Below, in pieces: positions 26,880-35,910 of a stretch of 64,000 nt of DNA. A model generated the notes under the pieces. It was given only the letters and a program-made list of their open reading frames with translations. It was not told the DNA's origin and did no database searches. This DNA is from JASHPR01 sp963795055 (GTDB lineage: Bacteria; Actinomycetota; Actinomycetes; Streptosporangiales; Streptosporangiaceae): assembly GCA_963795055.1 (NCBI GenBank), contig CAWCGJ010000034.1, positions 23,094 through 87,093 on the forward strand. The letters are read 5' to 3'. The translations under genes and the position numbers were made by a program. Positions within the stretch are counted from its first letter, which is position 1. Every line of letters starts with the position of its first letter.

Positions 26880-27873
26880 CTGCGCCCCAGGTCGCGAAGG
26901 CCATGCCGACCCCGGTTCCGGCCGGGGACCGGTAGGCGGGGATGTAGTCGACGAGGTCGAAGGCCAGGCCGCCGAGGGCGCCCCCGGCGGTGATCCAGTT
27001 GAGCGTCTCCGACGTGCCGGAGCGCATCAGCTGGACCGGGATCTGCTCGAAGACCCCTGCGTCGCCGCTGTCCAGGCCGGCCAGCACGCGGCGATCGAGG
27101 TCCTCGATGACCACGAAGTGGCTGAGCCCGCCGCTGGCGAAGATCGCGACCCGCGCGGCCGGCACCCAGGACTCGATCCCCGCGCGCAGGGCCTGGCCCA
27201 GCCGCCAGCACCGGCCCGGCGACGGTACGTTCGGCGGGAAGTAGGTGTTGAGCAGCACCGGCACGATCGGGACCGGGTCCGCGAGGCGCAGCCGCCGGCG
27301 GACGAACGTGAAGGCGTGGCCCAGGCCGCGCCCCGCGGGCTGCTCCGACATCACGGTCAGGTCGAACTCCCGCCCGGTCAGGACGCGGGCCAGGTGCTCG
27401 CCGAGGTCGGCGGCGACGGGGTAGCGGTCGGGCACGTCGGCGTGAGCGGCCCAGCCGGCCGCCCGGATGTCCGGAGGGGTCTGGGCCAGGCGCTCGGCGT
27501 CCGGGGGCAGGTCCCACAGGGATTCCCCGGTGAAGAGCCCGATCGCGGGTATGCCGTCCGCGCCGAACAACTCGTGCTGGTCGTCACCGACAATGACCAC
27601 GACGTCGGGCTCGGCCGCGCCCAGCCGCTGCGCCAGAACCTCGACCGCGGCCTGGGCGCGGTCGAACTTGCTGCGCCAGACCGAGGACTGCACCTCGCCG
27701 GCCAGGCCCGGGTCGGCGGCGGCCAGCAGCTCGTCGTAGGTGTGATAGCGGCCGTCGGGCCCGAGCAGCCGCGGGTTGCGCTGGTCGCGGGCGGCGTGCT
27801 CGGTCCAGTAGTCCGCCGAGGTGCTCAGCTGCGGCGTGTGCGACGACGCCAGCCCGAGCGTGAGCTCAGCCAT
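26866..27873 (-). CDS. Class III extradiol ring-cleavage dioxygenase (LigB family)
   Basis: A 335-residue non-haem iron protein related to LigB and protocatechuate 4,5-dioxygenase beta subunits. Candidate iron/catalytic histidines are H12 in SSHTPQ, H100 in GDDQHELF and H252 in GGLSHFVV, all at family positions. It probably opens a catechol-type ring. It is the first gene of a two-gene minus-strand operon with the MetE-like gene, 75 bases from a perfect short palindrome. Substrate unknown. Confidence 0.82.
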   Translation of the reverse strand: MAELTLGLASSHTPQLSTSADYWTEHAARDQRNPRLLGPDGRYHTYDELLAAADPGLAGEVQSSVWRSKFDRAQAAVEVLAQRLGAAEPDVVVIVGDDQHELFGADGIPAIGLFTGESLWDLPPDAERLAQTPPDIRAAGWAAHADVPDRYPVAADLGEHLARVLTGREFDLTVMSEQPAGRGLGHAFTFVRRRLRLADPVPIVPVLLNTYFPPNVPSPGRCWRLGQALRAGIESWVPAARVAIFASGGLSHFVVIEDLDRRVLAGLDSGDAGVFEQIPVQLMRSGTSETLNWITAGGALGGLAFDLVDYIPAYRSPAGTGVGMAFATWGADGGQ

Positions 27874-27947
27874 CGGACCTTGTCACCTGGGCTTCGATGA
27901 TCATTACCGTCTATCGTGGCTGCTTCCCCGCGGATCGTCCACATGGC

Positions 27948-27962
27948 TTCCGCATAGCGGAA
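27948..27962. promoter_or_regulatory. Perfect palindrome in the LigB/VOC divergent region
   Basis: TTCCGC-ATA-GCGGAA lies between the LigB start (27873, minus) and the VOC start (28087, plus). Palindromes of this size and content are typical of IclR-family operators in actinomycete catabolic clusters. No IclR gene is in the window. Confidence 0.5.
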
Positions 27963-28086
27963 TCAGAGCTGACCTGACCGTGTGTGGCCCGCGCCCGGGT
28001 ATAGGGGCATCAGGTCCATCCGCGGTGGCTGAGGACGAAGACGGTGGCCAGGACGCGGGTGGCGCCGAGTCGAGAGGAGGATCCAC

Positions 28087-28506
28087 GTGAGCAATGACGA
28101 CTTCCCCGATCCGCGGAGCGGGTTCGTGGTCACTCATTTCCTGGTGGTCTCCGACCAGGACCGGTCCCGCGAGTTTTATCGCACGGTGTTCGGCGCGAAG
28201 GTCGTGCTGGAACGAGACCCGGTCATCATGCGGATGGCTAATAGCTGGCTCATCCTCAACGCGGGCGGCGGCCCGACCGATGACAAGCCGACGGTGACGC
28301 TCGCGCCGCCTGCCGACCCGGACCGGGCCAGCGCGTTCCTCAACCTCAGGGTCGCGGACATCGCTGCGTGCTACGCCCAGTGGTCGGCGCGCGGCGCCGA
28401 GTTCCTCACCGAGCCGAAGGATCACGGCCGGGAAATCCGCGCGTATATCCGCGACCCGGATGGCCATCTGATCGAGGTCGGCCAGACGACAGCCAGGCCG
28501 GCCTGA
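28087..28506 (+). CDS. VOC family protein
   Basis: A 139-residue vicinal-oxygen-chelate protein. The first module reads THFLVVSDQDRSREFYRTVF and the second ends with IRDPDGHLIEVGQ, carrying the family's metal-type His and Glu. GGAGGATCCAC precedes the GTG start. It is divergent from the LigB/MetE-like operon across a shared palindrome and may act in the same pathway. Lyase, dioxygenase or resistance roles cannot be distinguished. Confidence 0.82.
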   Translation: MSNDDFPDPRSGFVVTHFLVVSDQDRSREFYRTVFGAKVVLERDPVIMRMANSWLILNAGGGPTDDKPTVTLAPPADPDRASAFLNLRVADIAACYAQWSARGAEFLTEPKDHGREIRAYIRDPDGHLIEVGQTTARPA

Positions 28507-28579
28507 GTTCTTCGATCGAGTGGACGGCGGCGGCACTGCCGCATTGCGGGCACGCCGTTCCTGCCTGGCCGTTCGTCAC
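28500..28579 (-). pseudogene. Possible zinc-ribbon fragment antisense to the VOC end
   Basis: On the minus strand a frame starting at GTG 28579 reads ACPQCGSAAAVHSIEEL before running into DNA antisense to the VOC gene. The CPxCGS plus HSIEEL pattern looks like the start of a small actinobacterial zinc-ribbon protein. It has no downstream continuation. It may be a truncated remnant or chance. Confidence 0.25.
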
Positions 28580-28654
28580 CGCCCTATTGTGCCCTCCCGC
28601 GGCCCGCCGGGGAAGGCGGGGCAGGAGCCGACCGGAGTTGCGTAAGTTGACGGT

Positions 28655-29209
28655 ATGACCAGCGACCCAGGCACGACTCCCGGCCACCTCGATGACCTTG
28701 CCACGGTCCTGCACGCGGCAGGCCCGGACCCCGTATACGCGGAGCACCTCGGCCTCTTCGGCCGCTTCATCGGGGCCTGGGATGTCGAATGGCAGGGCAC
28801 GGACCGCAACGGGACGCCCGCGACCATGACCGGCGAGCTGCACTTCGGGTGGGTCCTGGGCGGCCGCGCGATCCAGGACGTGTGGCGGGTGCCGGCGTCC
28901 GGGACGCCCGCGGCCACCGTGCGGCCGTTCTACGGGACGACCCTGCGCTTCTACGATCCGTCGATCGCGGCGTGGCGGTCGACCTGGATCGACCCTCTCA
29001 ACGGGCGGGTCCGCCAGTTCATCGGCCGTCCCGACGGCGCCGACATCGTCCTGGACGGAATCGGCGACGATCCGCCCGAGCGCTGGTGCTTCCGCGACAT
29101 CACGGCGGACAGTTTCCGCTGGACGGGCGAGGTGTCCGACGACGGCCGCCGGACGTGGCGCCTCGACGAGCAGATGTTCATCCGCCGGCGGACCCGGCCC
29201 GGCGCGTGA
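28655..29209 (+). CDS. Uncharacterised lipocalin-like (DUF1579-type) protein
   Basis: A 184-residue soluble protein. The pattern FGRFIGAWDVEWQG, then ELHFGWVLGGRAIQDVW, then RFYDPSIAAWRSTWIDP fits small beta-barrel proteins annotated as DUF1579 or as hypothetical in actinomycetes. There is no signal peptide. ATG 28655 lies 148 bases after the VOC gene. It is convergent with the following minus-strand gene. No function is assigned. Confidence 0.7.
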   Translation: MTSDPGTTPGHLDDLATVLHAAGPDPVYAEHLGLFGRFIGAWDVEWQGTDRNGTPATMTGELHFGWVLGGRAIQDVWRVPASGTPAATVRPFYGTTLRFYDPSIAAWRSTWIDPLNGRVRQFIGRPDGADIVLDGIGDDPPERWCFRDITADSFRWTGEVSDDGRRTWRLDEQMFIRRRTRPGA

Positions 29210-29216
29210 TCGGCGG

Positions 29217-29615
29217 TCAGCTCCAGGTCGGGCCCTGGCCGCCCTGGCTTGGCGCGCCCGGGTAGTACTCCGCCTTCCAGGTGGTGGTGCCCGGCGCCGG
29301 GTCCGTGTCGTCCTTCTTCAGCACGGTCATCCAGACCTTGGCGGCCGATATGACGATCGTGATCTCTTCCTCCGGCTTGAACTCCTGCGGCGGGGTGACG
29401 TAGACGGTCACGTCGGCCACGCCGTCGAAACTCACGGAGTCGACCGTCTGCGTGTCGAAGATGTTCACCATGCCTCCGCTGTTCTGGGTGGCGTAGCCGG
29501 TGATGGTGACGGATTCGTCCTTCTCGAAGCCGGTGAGCAGCACGCTGAGCGCGAGCTTCACGCCGCCGGTGCCGTTCGGCTGCTGCTCGATCTTGTCGAC
29601 ATGGGGGAGAACCAT
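29217..29615 (-). CDS. Hypothetical beta-rich protein
   Basis: A 132-residue protein, acidic and rich in alternating hydrophobic and Thr/Ser residues, so probably a beta-sandwich. It has no signal peptide or recognised motif. ATG 29615 is preceded by AAAGGACC. Its codon use is less extreme in GC than its neighbours, with more Lys and Asn codons. It is convergent with the DUF1579-like gene and lies 106 bases from the SARP pseudogene end. Function unknown. Confidence 0.6.
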   Translation of the reverse strand: MVLPHVDKIEQQPNGTGGVKLALSVLLTGFEKDESVTITGYATQNSGGMVNIFDTQTVDSVSFDGVADVTVYVTPPQEFKPEEEITIVISAAKVWMTVLKKDDTDPAPGTTTWKAEYYPGAPSQGGQGPTWS

Positions 29616-29720
29616 CGCTGGGTCCTTTCGAGCGGGCGCGTCCGCTGCGGATGGCGGACTAATAAACAGGAGGGGCCCATCGGGCTTCCAGATACCACCA
29701 GGCAGATTCGTTAGCTCCGT

Positions 29721-32700
29721 TCAGGCGGGTGAACCGGGGGACAGGCACCGGAGCGCCTCCCGCACTCCGGGCAGGTTGCCCTTGCGCTGGTAGAGGTCGA
29801 GAGCCTGGGCGGCGGCGGCGTGCGCCTCAGGGATGCGGCCGCCCGCGATCAGGACGTGAGCGAGATCGAGCAGGGTGTCGGCGTGGTCGCTGAGCAGGTC
29901 GGTCTGCGCCGCGAGCGCGACCGCCGAGCGGGCGAGTTCGGATGCTGCGCGAGGGCGGCCACGGTCGGCGAGGATCCTGGCCGACAACCCCCGGCCGGCG
30001 GCCTGGGCGGACAGGTCCTCGTCCGCGGCGGCTTCCCGGCTTATGGCGAGCAGGCGGAGGGCTTCGTCGTACCGGTCCTGGCCCTGGGCCGCCATGGCCC
30101 GGGCCAGCTTGGCCGCGGTGGTGGCCAGGTAGCGGCGCTCCCCCATCTGGTCGAGGAACTCGTATTCGCGGCGAAGGTGCGTCTCGGCGGTCGCTGGATC
30201 ACCCGCGAGCATGGCGACGAGCGCGGCCAGCTGGGTGATGATCGCGGTCATCGTGGGGCCGAGAGCGTCCAGCGTGCTCTGCGATCGGCTCAGCGCGGCG
30301 TGTGCCGCGGTCATGTCGTCCTGCATCGCGTACAGGCCCGCCGTGTAGCGAAGGATGACGGCCCGGCCGAAGGGCTGGTTGCCGATCTCGTTGAGGTAGT
30401 CCTCGCATCGCCGGATCCCCTCGGGGGCCGGCGTCGGGCCCCAGAGCGCGGCCGAGGCGAGCCAGCTGAGGATCTCGGCTAGTTCCCTCCGGTCGTTCAC
30501 GCGGCGCGCGTAATCGGCCGCGCGCTCCCAGGCGTCCTCGGCGGCGGCTGATCTCGCGTGGTTCCAGTGCAGCGCGGCCTCCAGCTGCAGGATCTGGCAG
30601 ATGCCCAGCTCGTCCTGGCTCCGGTCGAACTCGCGCCGCAGTCCGGGCAGCGCGCGGGTGATCTCCGTTTCCGCGTCGTGCGGATCCAGCCGCAGGCCCA
30701 GCAGCAAGGCCTGCACCCGCGCGTGCGCGTACTGGCTTTCGTCCCCGGCGGCGGCCGCGATGCGCTGGGCCTGGTCGAGGGTGCCCTTGGCCTTCTCGAG
30801 CTGCCCGGCCTCCGCCAGCGCCGCCCCCAGGCTGGTGTAGAGCCGCCCGAGAGCCGGGTCGTCGCCGGGGAGCAACGCCGCCGCGCGCTCCAGCAGGTTC
30901 ACGGCCGCGAGGTCGTCGCCCCGGTCGTGGGCGGCGCGCCCGGCCGTCTCGAGGTGCCCGGCCGCCCGGAGCGACAGCGCGGCCGACTGCGCCTGCGCGG
31001 GCCACAGCTCATTGCCATAACGGACCGCCTGTTCGAGGTGATAGCCGACGATCTCGGCGAGCCCGGGGACGGGCTCCGGCGTACCGAACTCCAGCCAGTC
31101 GGCGAAGCGCTGGTGCAGTTCGGCGCGAAGCGACTTGGGGATCGCGCGGTAAGCCGCCTGCTGGATGAGGATGTGGCGGAAGCTGTACTGCTCGGCGGGG
31201 CTCCGGCCGGGCCCCTCTTGCACCAGGCCCTTGGCGATGAGGGTCTGCAGGTTGCGGCCGAGCGGGTCGCGGGCCTCGGGCGGGAGCAGTTCCCGGACGG
31301 ACGGCAGGTCGAATTCCTTGCCGACGATGGCCGCCCGGGCCAGGACGCTGCCGGCCCCGGGCCCGAGGCGCTGCAGGCGCGCCGCCAGCAGCGCCTGGAT
31401 CGTGGGCGGCAGCGCCGGGCGGTCGCTCCCGGCCTGCTCGCTGAGGGAGACGGCCAGCTGCTCGAGGTAGAGCGGGTTGCCGGCCGCGGTGTCCATGAGC
31501 CGGGCCCGGGTGGACGGCGGAAGGCGCTGGCCGGCGATCAGCGTGTCGAGGAGCGAGGCGGCCGGCCCTTCGTCGAGCGGCGGCAGCTCGATGGAAACCG
31601 CCCGGTCCGCCTCGGCTGTCCAGGCGGGGCGCTGTTCCAGCAGTTCCGGGCGGGCGATGCAGACCAGCGCGATCGGTGATCGCCCCGGCTGCAGGGCCAG
31701 GGATTCCACTAGGTCGAGGAAGGTCGGCTCGGCCCAGTGCAGGTCCTCGAAGACGACCAGCAACGGCCGGGACCGGGCCAGCACCTCCAGGAAGCGGCGG
31801 GCCGCCCAGAAGATCTCGGCCGCGTCGGACCGGCCCTGGTTACCCGGGCCGAGAGCGCGGTGCAGCCGCTCGGCCACGCCCGCCGCGTCCGCGTCACCGC
31901 CGAGCAGGGCCCTGATCCTCTCCGGTGAGTCGTGGCCGCCAGCCGCCTGGTGTACCAGTTCGCGCAGCGGCCAGAACGTGATGCCCTCGCCGTACGGGAG
32001 ACAGCGGCCGGTCAGGACGTTCGCCTCGCGGCCGAGACGCTCCGTGCTTTCCTGGACGAGCCGGGTCTTCCCCTGTCCCGCCTCGCCGATCACGCAGACG
32101 GTCATCGTCACCCGCTCGCGGGTGGCCCGGGCGTACACCGCCTGGAGGAGGTGCATTTCCTCGTCGCGGTTCACCAGGGGCGCGTCGAGACGGACGGCCA
32201 GCGGGCGCGCGCCAGCGTGCGCGGACCGCAGCAGGAACCGGTCCGGACCGGCACTGTCGGTTTCGAGGGCGGCCGCGGCCAGCTGCTGGGTCTGCCGGCT
32301 GATGAGGATCTGGCCGGGCGCGGCGGCCTCCGCCAGGGTCACGGCCCGGGCCCCGACGTCCCCCGCGAATCCGAGCGGACCCGACCCTCCCACCAGCGCC
32401 TCGCCGGTCGCGAGGCCGAAGCGGCACATCAGGCTCGCGCCCTGGCGGCGCCGCAGGGTGTCGGCTTCGGCGGCGAGCGCGTCCCGCGTGGCCAGGCTGG
32501 CCTGCGCCGCCCGCAGCGCATCGTCTTCGTGCAGGCTGGCGACGCCGAACACGCCCATCATCCGCTGGCTGTCGCTGCTGGCCAGCTTGCCCCCGTACCG
32601 CTCGAGCACCGCGGTCAGGCTCGCGGCCAGGTGCTCGTTCACGACTTCGTGCGCTTCCGGATCCAGGGCCAGGCCGGAGCCGGACGCCATCTGCAGCACG

Positions 32701-33526
32701 ACGCAGAGCACGGTCACCGGCCGGCGCGTGAGCGGCGTCCCGCCGGTGCCCGGCCCGGGTGCCGGAGTCCCGGCGGGGGCGGACCCGGGGAGAAGAGCCG
32801 CGTCCTGGCGCAGGATCGCCGCCTCGAGCTCACCCAGGTCCGGGGACGGTTCCAGGCCCAGCTCTTCGGCCAGTGTGCTGCGGAAGTCACGGTAGGCCTC
32901 AAGAGCGTCGGCCTGCCGTCCGCTGCGGTACAGCGCGAGCATGAGCTGCCCGCGCAGGCGCTCGCGCAGCGGATGCTCGCTGACCAGGGCTCGCAGCTCG
33001 GCCGCGAGTTCGCCGGCCGAGCCGAGAGCCAGGCGCGCCTCGGCGCGTTCCTCCAGGCAGGTCAGGTACAGCTCGTCCAGCCTGGTGATCTCGGTCTGCG
33101 CGAAGGGCTCATAACGGAAATCGGCCAGCGGCGGGCCGCGCCACAGCGACAGCGCCTGGTCCAGCATCCCGGCCGCCTGCGCCGCGTGGCCCGCGACGAC
33201 GGCATCGCGGCCTTCGGCGATCAGCCGCTCGAACTGCCTGACGTCCAGTTCCGCCGGGAAGATCCGCAGCGAGTAGCCCGGCGCCGCGGTGATGAGCCGC
33301 TCGGCGGAAGCACCCGGCGTAGCCGTGAGATCGCCGCCTGGAGGGCGTTGGCCGCGCTGGGCGGGGCGTCCTCGCCCCAGAGGTCGACCAGGAGCTGCTC
33401 GCTCGGCACGACCTCGTTGGCGTGCAGCACCAGATCGGCGAGCACGGCGCGCTGCCGCGCGCCGCCGATCGTGATCCGCCGACCAGTGTCCTCGACCTGG
33501 AACGGACCGAGGAGCCGCACCTGCAT
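29721..33526 (-). pseudogene. SARP/degenerate cyclase/AAA/TPR regulator interrupted by one frameshift
   Basis: The first frame (33526 to about 33302) encodes an AfsR-like winged helix starting QVRLLGPFQV. The BTAD domain and everything after it lie in another frame, joined where ERLITAAPGYSLRI begins. A single-base change between 33302 and 33325 explains the break. Downstream come a cyclase-like domain, an AAA ATPase with GEAGQGKT and VVFEDLHWAE, and TPR repeats, about 1150 residues in that frame. The cyclase domain lacks both metal aspartates: VLCVVLQ and SSDSQRMMGVFG replace the usual motifs. It could be a real pseudogene, a sequencing error, or two separately translated parts. It is divergent from an ECF sigma gene. 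Confidence 0.75.
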
Positions 33527-33542
33527 CCGCGCTCCCCAGAGG

Positions 33543-33560
33543 TGTCAGCGGACTGTCAGC
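33543..33560 (+). promoter_or_regulatory. Candidate SARP-type direct repeat
   Basis: TGTCAGC occurs at 33543-33549 and 33554-33560, an exact 11-base period, in the 56-base gap between the SARP start and the sigma factor start. This is the expected geometry for SARP binding, and it closely matches the pair at 18100-18117. Confidence 0.45.
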
Positions 33561-33582
33561 ACCCAGCCCTCATTGTCGAACC

Positions 33583-34218
33583 ATGCAGCAAGCAAGGCAA
33601 TCACAGACAGCTACCGCACCCGCGCTCACCCCCGATCCGGCCGACCTGGTGGACCGGATCCGGGCCGGGGACGAGTCGGCCTGGCGCGAGCTGAGCGATC
33701 AGTACGAGCCGCTGCTGCGGTGGCTGGCCCGCCAGCACGGCCTGTCGGCCGAAGACGCGGCCGATGTCATCCAGCTCACCTGGCTGCGCTGCCTCGAGCA
33801 CCTCGACCAGCTGGCTCACAAGGACCGGCTCGGTAGCTGGCTGGCCACCATCTGCCGCCGGGAGTGCATGCGGCTGGCGACCAACGGGCGCCGGGAGGTC
33901 CCGCTGAGCGAGCCGGACATGGCACCGCTGATGGCCGGCCAGGGCAGGCAGTGGGACCCGTGCGACGAGGTCCTGCGCGGTGACGAGCGCCGCCGCCTCT
34001 ACAGCGCTATCATGGCCCTGCCCGAGCGCCAGCGGATGGTGGTCGTCGAGGTGCTGACGCGGGAGGAGCGGAGCTACCTCGACCTCTCCCATCGCCTCGG
34101 CCTCCCGGTGGGGAGCATAGGGCCGACGCGGCAGCGGGCCCTCACCCGGCTGCGGCGCGATCCCCGGCTGGCCGGCCTGTCGTCCGCGACCCCGGACCGT
34201 GAGCTGCTGAGCGCGTGA
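33583..34218 (+). CDS. ECF-type RNA polymerase sigma factor
   Basis: A 211-residue sigma-70 family protein with regions 2 and 4 only. Region 2 reads LLRWLARQHGLSAEDAADVIQLTW and region 4 reads IMALPERQRMVVVEVL followed by a helix-turn-helix. No anti-sigma gene is adjacent. The start at ATG 33583 is 56 bases from the divergent SARP gene. The SARP-like direct repeat lies in this gap, so the regulator may control it. Weak ribosome site. Confidence 0.85.
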   Translation: MQQARQSQTATAPALTPDPADLVDRIRAGDESAWRELSDQYEPLLRWLARQHGLSAEDAADVIQLTWLRCLEHLDQLAHKDRLGSWLATICRRECMRLATNGRREVPLSEPDMAPLMAGQGRQWDPCDEVLRGDERRRLYSAIMALPERQRMVVVEVLTREERSYLDLSHRLGLPVGSIGPTRQRALTRLRRDPRLAGLSSATPDRELLSA

Positions 34219-34248
34219 CCTCCGGCCGGCCCGTCCGTTCCGCGCCTT

Positions 34249-34293
34249 GACTTTGCATGGCAAAGTCAGCTAGCTTTGTAACGCAAAGCTAGC
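34249..34293 (+). promoter_or_regulatory. Two tandem operators overlapping the promoter of the membrane protein gene
   Basis: Site 1 (34249-34267) is GACTTTGC-ATG-GCAAAGTC. Site 2 (34269-34293) is GCTAGCTTTG-TAACG-CAAAGCTAGC. Both contain CTTTG-N5-CAAAG and their centres are 23 bases apart. TTGACT (34247-34252) enters site 1 and TAGCTT (34271-34276) lies in site 2 with an 18-base spacer, so binding would block the promoter. The winged-helix protein encoded second in this operon is the obvious candidate ligand. Confidence 0.75.
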
Positions 34294-34305
34294 GAAGGGG
34301 CTGTG

Positions 34306-34962
34306 ATGAGCCGGGGAGTCGCCATGCAGGACAGCGCGGACGCCGATGAGGGAACGGGCATGGACATCCAGGACGCGGCGGCCATCATGCAGGAGGCCCG
34401 CGAGCGGGCCGAGCATGAACTGCGCGTCAGTTTCCGGCTGCTGTTCGCCACCTACGGACTGCTGTACCTCATCGGCTACGGCACGGTATGGCTGTCGGTG
34501 CGCGGGCAGCGGCCGTATCACGGGCCGGGCAGCGCGGCGCTGGTCGTACTGACCCTGCTCGCCGCGGCGGCCGTGGTCGTCACGGTGGTGGTCGTGGGCC
34601 GGGCGTTCAGCGGCGTCGGTGGCTGGTCCGCGCGGCAGCGGCGCGTCGCCCTGCTGTCCTACGTGATCGCGATCGTGGGGGTGTACCTGCTGGAGGACGC
34701 GCTCTTCCAGGCCGGCGCCAGCTGGTCGGTGCTCGGCGTGTACGGGGCGACCGCCCCCATGCTGGTCACCGGGATGGCCTACGCCTTCAGCTCCGCCTTC
34801 GTGGCGAACTGGTCGGTGTTCGGCCTGGGCATCTGGCTGATCATCGTGGCGGGCACCAGCGCGTTTGCCGGGCCGGTGGGGGTATGGGCCGTGGGCGCGC
34901 TGGCCGCGGGCCTGGCGTTCCTGCTGGTGGCGGCCGTCCGGCCGGGACTGCGCCGTTCATGA
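34306..34962 (+). CDS. Multi-pass membrane protein, uncharacterised
   Basis: A 218-residue protein with about six hydrophobic helices after a 40-residue acidic, helical N-terminus. Examples of helices are LLFATYGLLYLIGYGTVWL and AALVVLTLLAAAAVVVTVVVV. No transport motif is recognised. ATG 34306 follows AAGGGG; another ATG lies 6 codons downstream. The stop overlaps the start of the regulator gene (ATGA), so the pair is coupled. This arrangement of membrane protein plus winged-helix repressor is common and poorly characterised. Confidence 0.78.
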   Translation: MSRGVAMQDSADADEGTGMDIQDAAAIMQEARERAEHELRVSFRLLFATYGLLYLIGYGTVWLSVRGQRPYHGPGSAALVVLTLLAAAAVVVTVVVVGRAFSGVGGWSARQRRVALLSYVIAIVGVYLLEDALFQAGASWSVLGVYGATAPMLVTGMAYAFSSAFVANWSVFGLGIWLIIVAGTSAFAGPVGVWAVGALAAGLAFLLVAAVRPGLRRS

Positions 34963-35288
34963 GCCAGGATGAACTCGACCCGGTCATCCACGTGCCCGCG
35001 CGGCTGCGCATCATGGTCAGCCTGGCCACCCTGCCCGAGGGAGACGACCTGTCCTTCACCAGGCTGCAGGACCTGATCGGGCTGACGCCGGGCAACCTGA
35101 TCACGCACCTGCGCAAGCTGCAGGACGCGGGGTACGTGCGGACCGAGAAGTCCGGCAGCGGCGTCACCGCGCGGACGGGGGTGTCGCTCACCGCCGAGGG
35201 CCGGGCCGCGCTGGACCGCTACACCGCGGTGCTGCGGCAACTGCTGGATACGGTCGAGCCGGTGCCGCCGCGGCCGGCCGGCGGCTGA
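34959..35288 (+). CDS. Winged-helix transcriptional regulator (MarR/HTH_34-like)
   Basis: A 109-residue DNA-binding protein. The recognition region reads DDLSFTRLQDLIGLTPGNLI, followed by HLRKLQDAGYVRTEKSG and the wing; a C-terminal helix should drive dimerisation. It lacks a ligand domain, so it may be controlled by its membrane partner or by redox or metal at low affinity. It is translated through an ATGA overlap with the membrane protein. It probably autoregulates through the CTTTG-N5-CAAAG sites upstream. Confidence 0.87.
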   Translation: MSQDELDPVIHVPARLRIMVSLATLPEGDDLSFTRLQDLIGLTPGNLITHLRKLQDAGYVRTEKSGSGVTARTGVSLTAEGRAALDRYTAVLRQLLDTVEPVPPRPAGG

Positions 35289-35294
35289 CCGCCG

Positions 35295-35789
35295 TCACAG
35301 CAGCACCAGGCGGTGCCGCGCCGATCCGTATCCCTCGCCGGCGGCCTCGACCAGCAGGCGCAGCGCCCGGGTGGCCGCCTCGCGGTCGGCGGGGGCCAGG
35401 TGGCCCATGATCCGCGACAGCTCGTCGCGCCGCCACTGGAGCACCCGCGCCACCAGATCCTCCCCGGAGGGCGTGAGCGCGAGCGTCACGACGCCGCGGT
35501 GGCACGGATCACGGCCGCGCGTGACGTGCCCGGAGGTGACCAGCCGGTCCGCGAGCCGGGTCACCGTCGACGCCTCCAGGCCCAGCGCCCGGGCGACGCG
35601 CCCGGACCAGGCGCGCCCGAGGTCGGCCAGCACCGCGAGCACCCGGAACTGCGGCAGCGACACCTCCCCGCCCAGCGCGTCCAGGCTCCGCAGGGCCACC
35701 CCGGCCAGAACCCAGGTGGCCGCCTGCAGCGTCTCCACCATCGCCGCATCGGGCCCGGCCGGGACGTCGCCGATTGCTGGCTTTGCCAT
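35295..35789 (-). CDS. MarR family transcriptional regulator
   Basis: A 164-residue winged-helix dimer. The DNA-binding part reads RVARALGLEASTVTRLADRL followed by a wing with GRDPCHRGVVTLALT. On the minus strand a TACAAT box ends 8 bases before ATG 35789, so the message is likely leaderless. The palindrome ATAGTCAACTAT (35788-35799) covers the start and may be an autoregulatory site. The target gene is not evident; the next divergent gene starts at 35911. Confidence 0.87.
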   Translation of the reverse strand: MAKPAIGDVPAGPDAAMVETLQAATWVLAGVALRSLDALGGEVSLPQFRVLAVLADLGRAWSGRVARALGLEASTVTRLADRLVTSGHVTRGRDPCHRGVVTLALTPSGEDLVARVLQWRRDELSRIMGHLAPADREAATRALRLLVEAAGEGYGSARHRLVLL

Positions 35790-35910
35790 AGTCAACTATT
35801 GTAATAAGCAACACTTGCCAAGCCTAGAAGTGCCGCTAGGTCCCAGCAGGGCGCGGGTCCCCGGCGTCGACCGCAGGCCAGACGTGCCCGGGTCGCGGAG
35901 GCGTAGCGGA

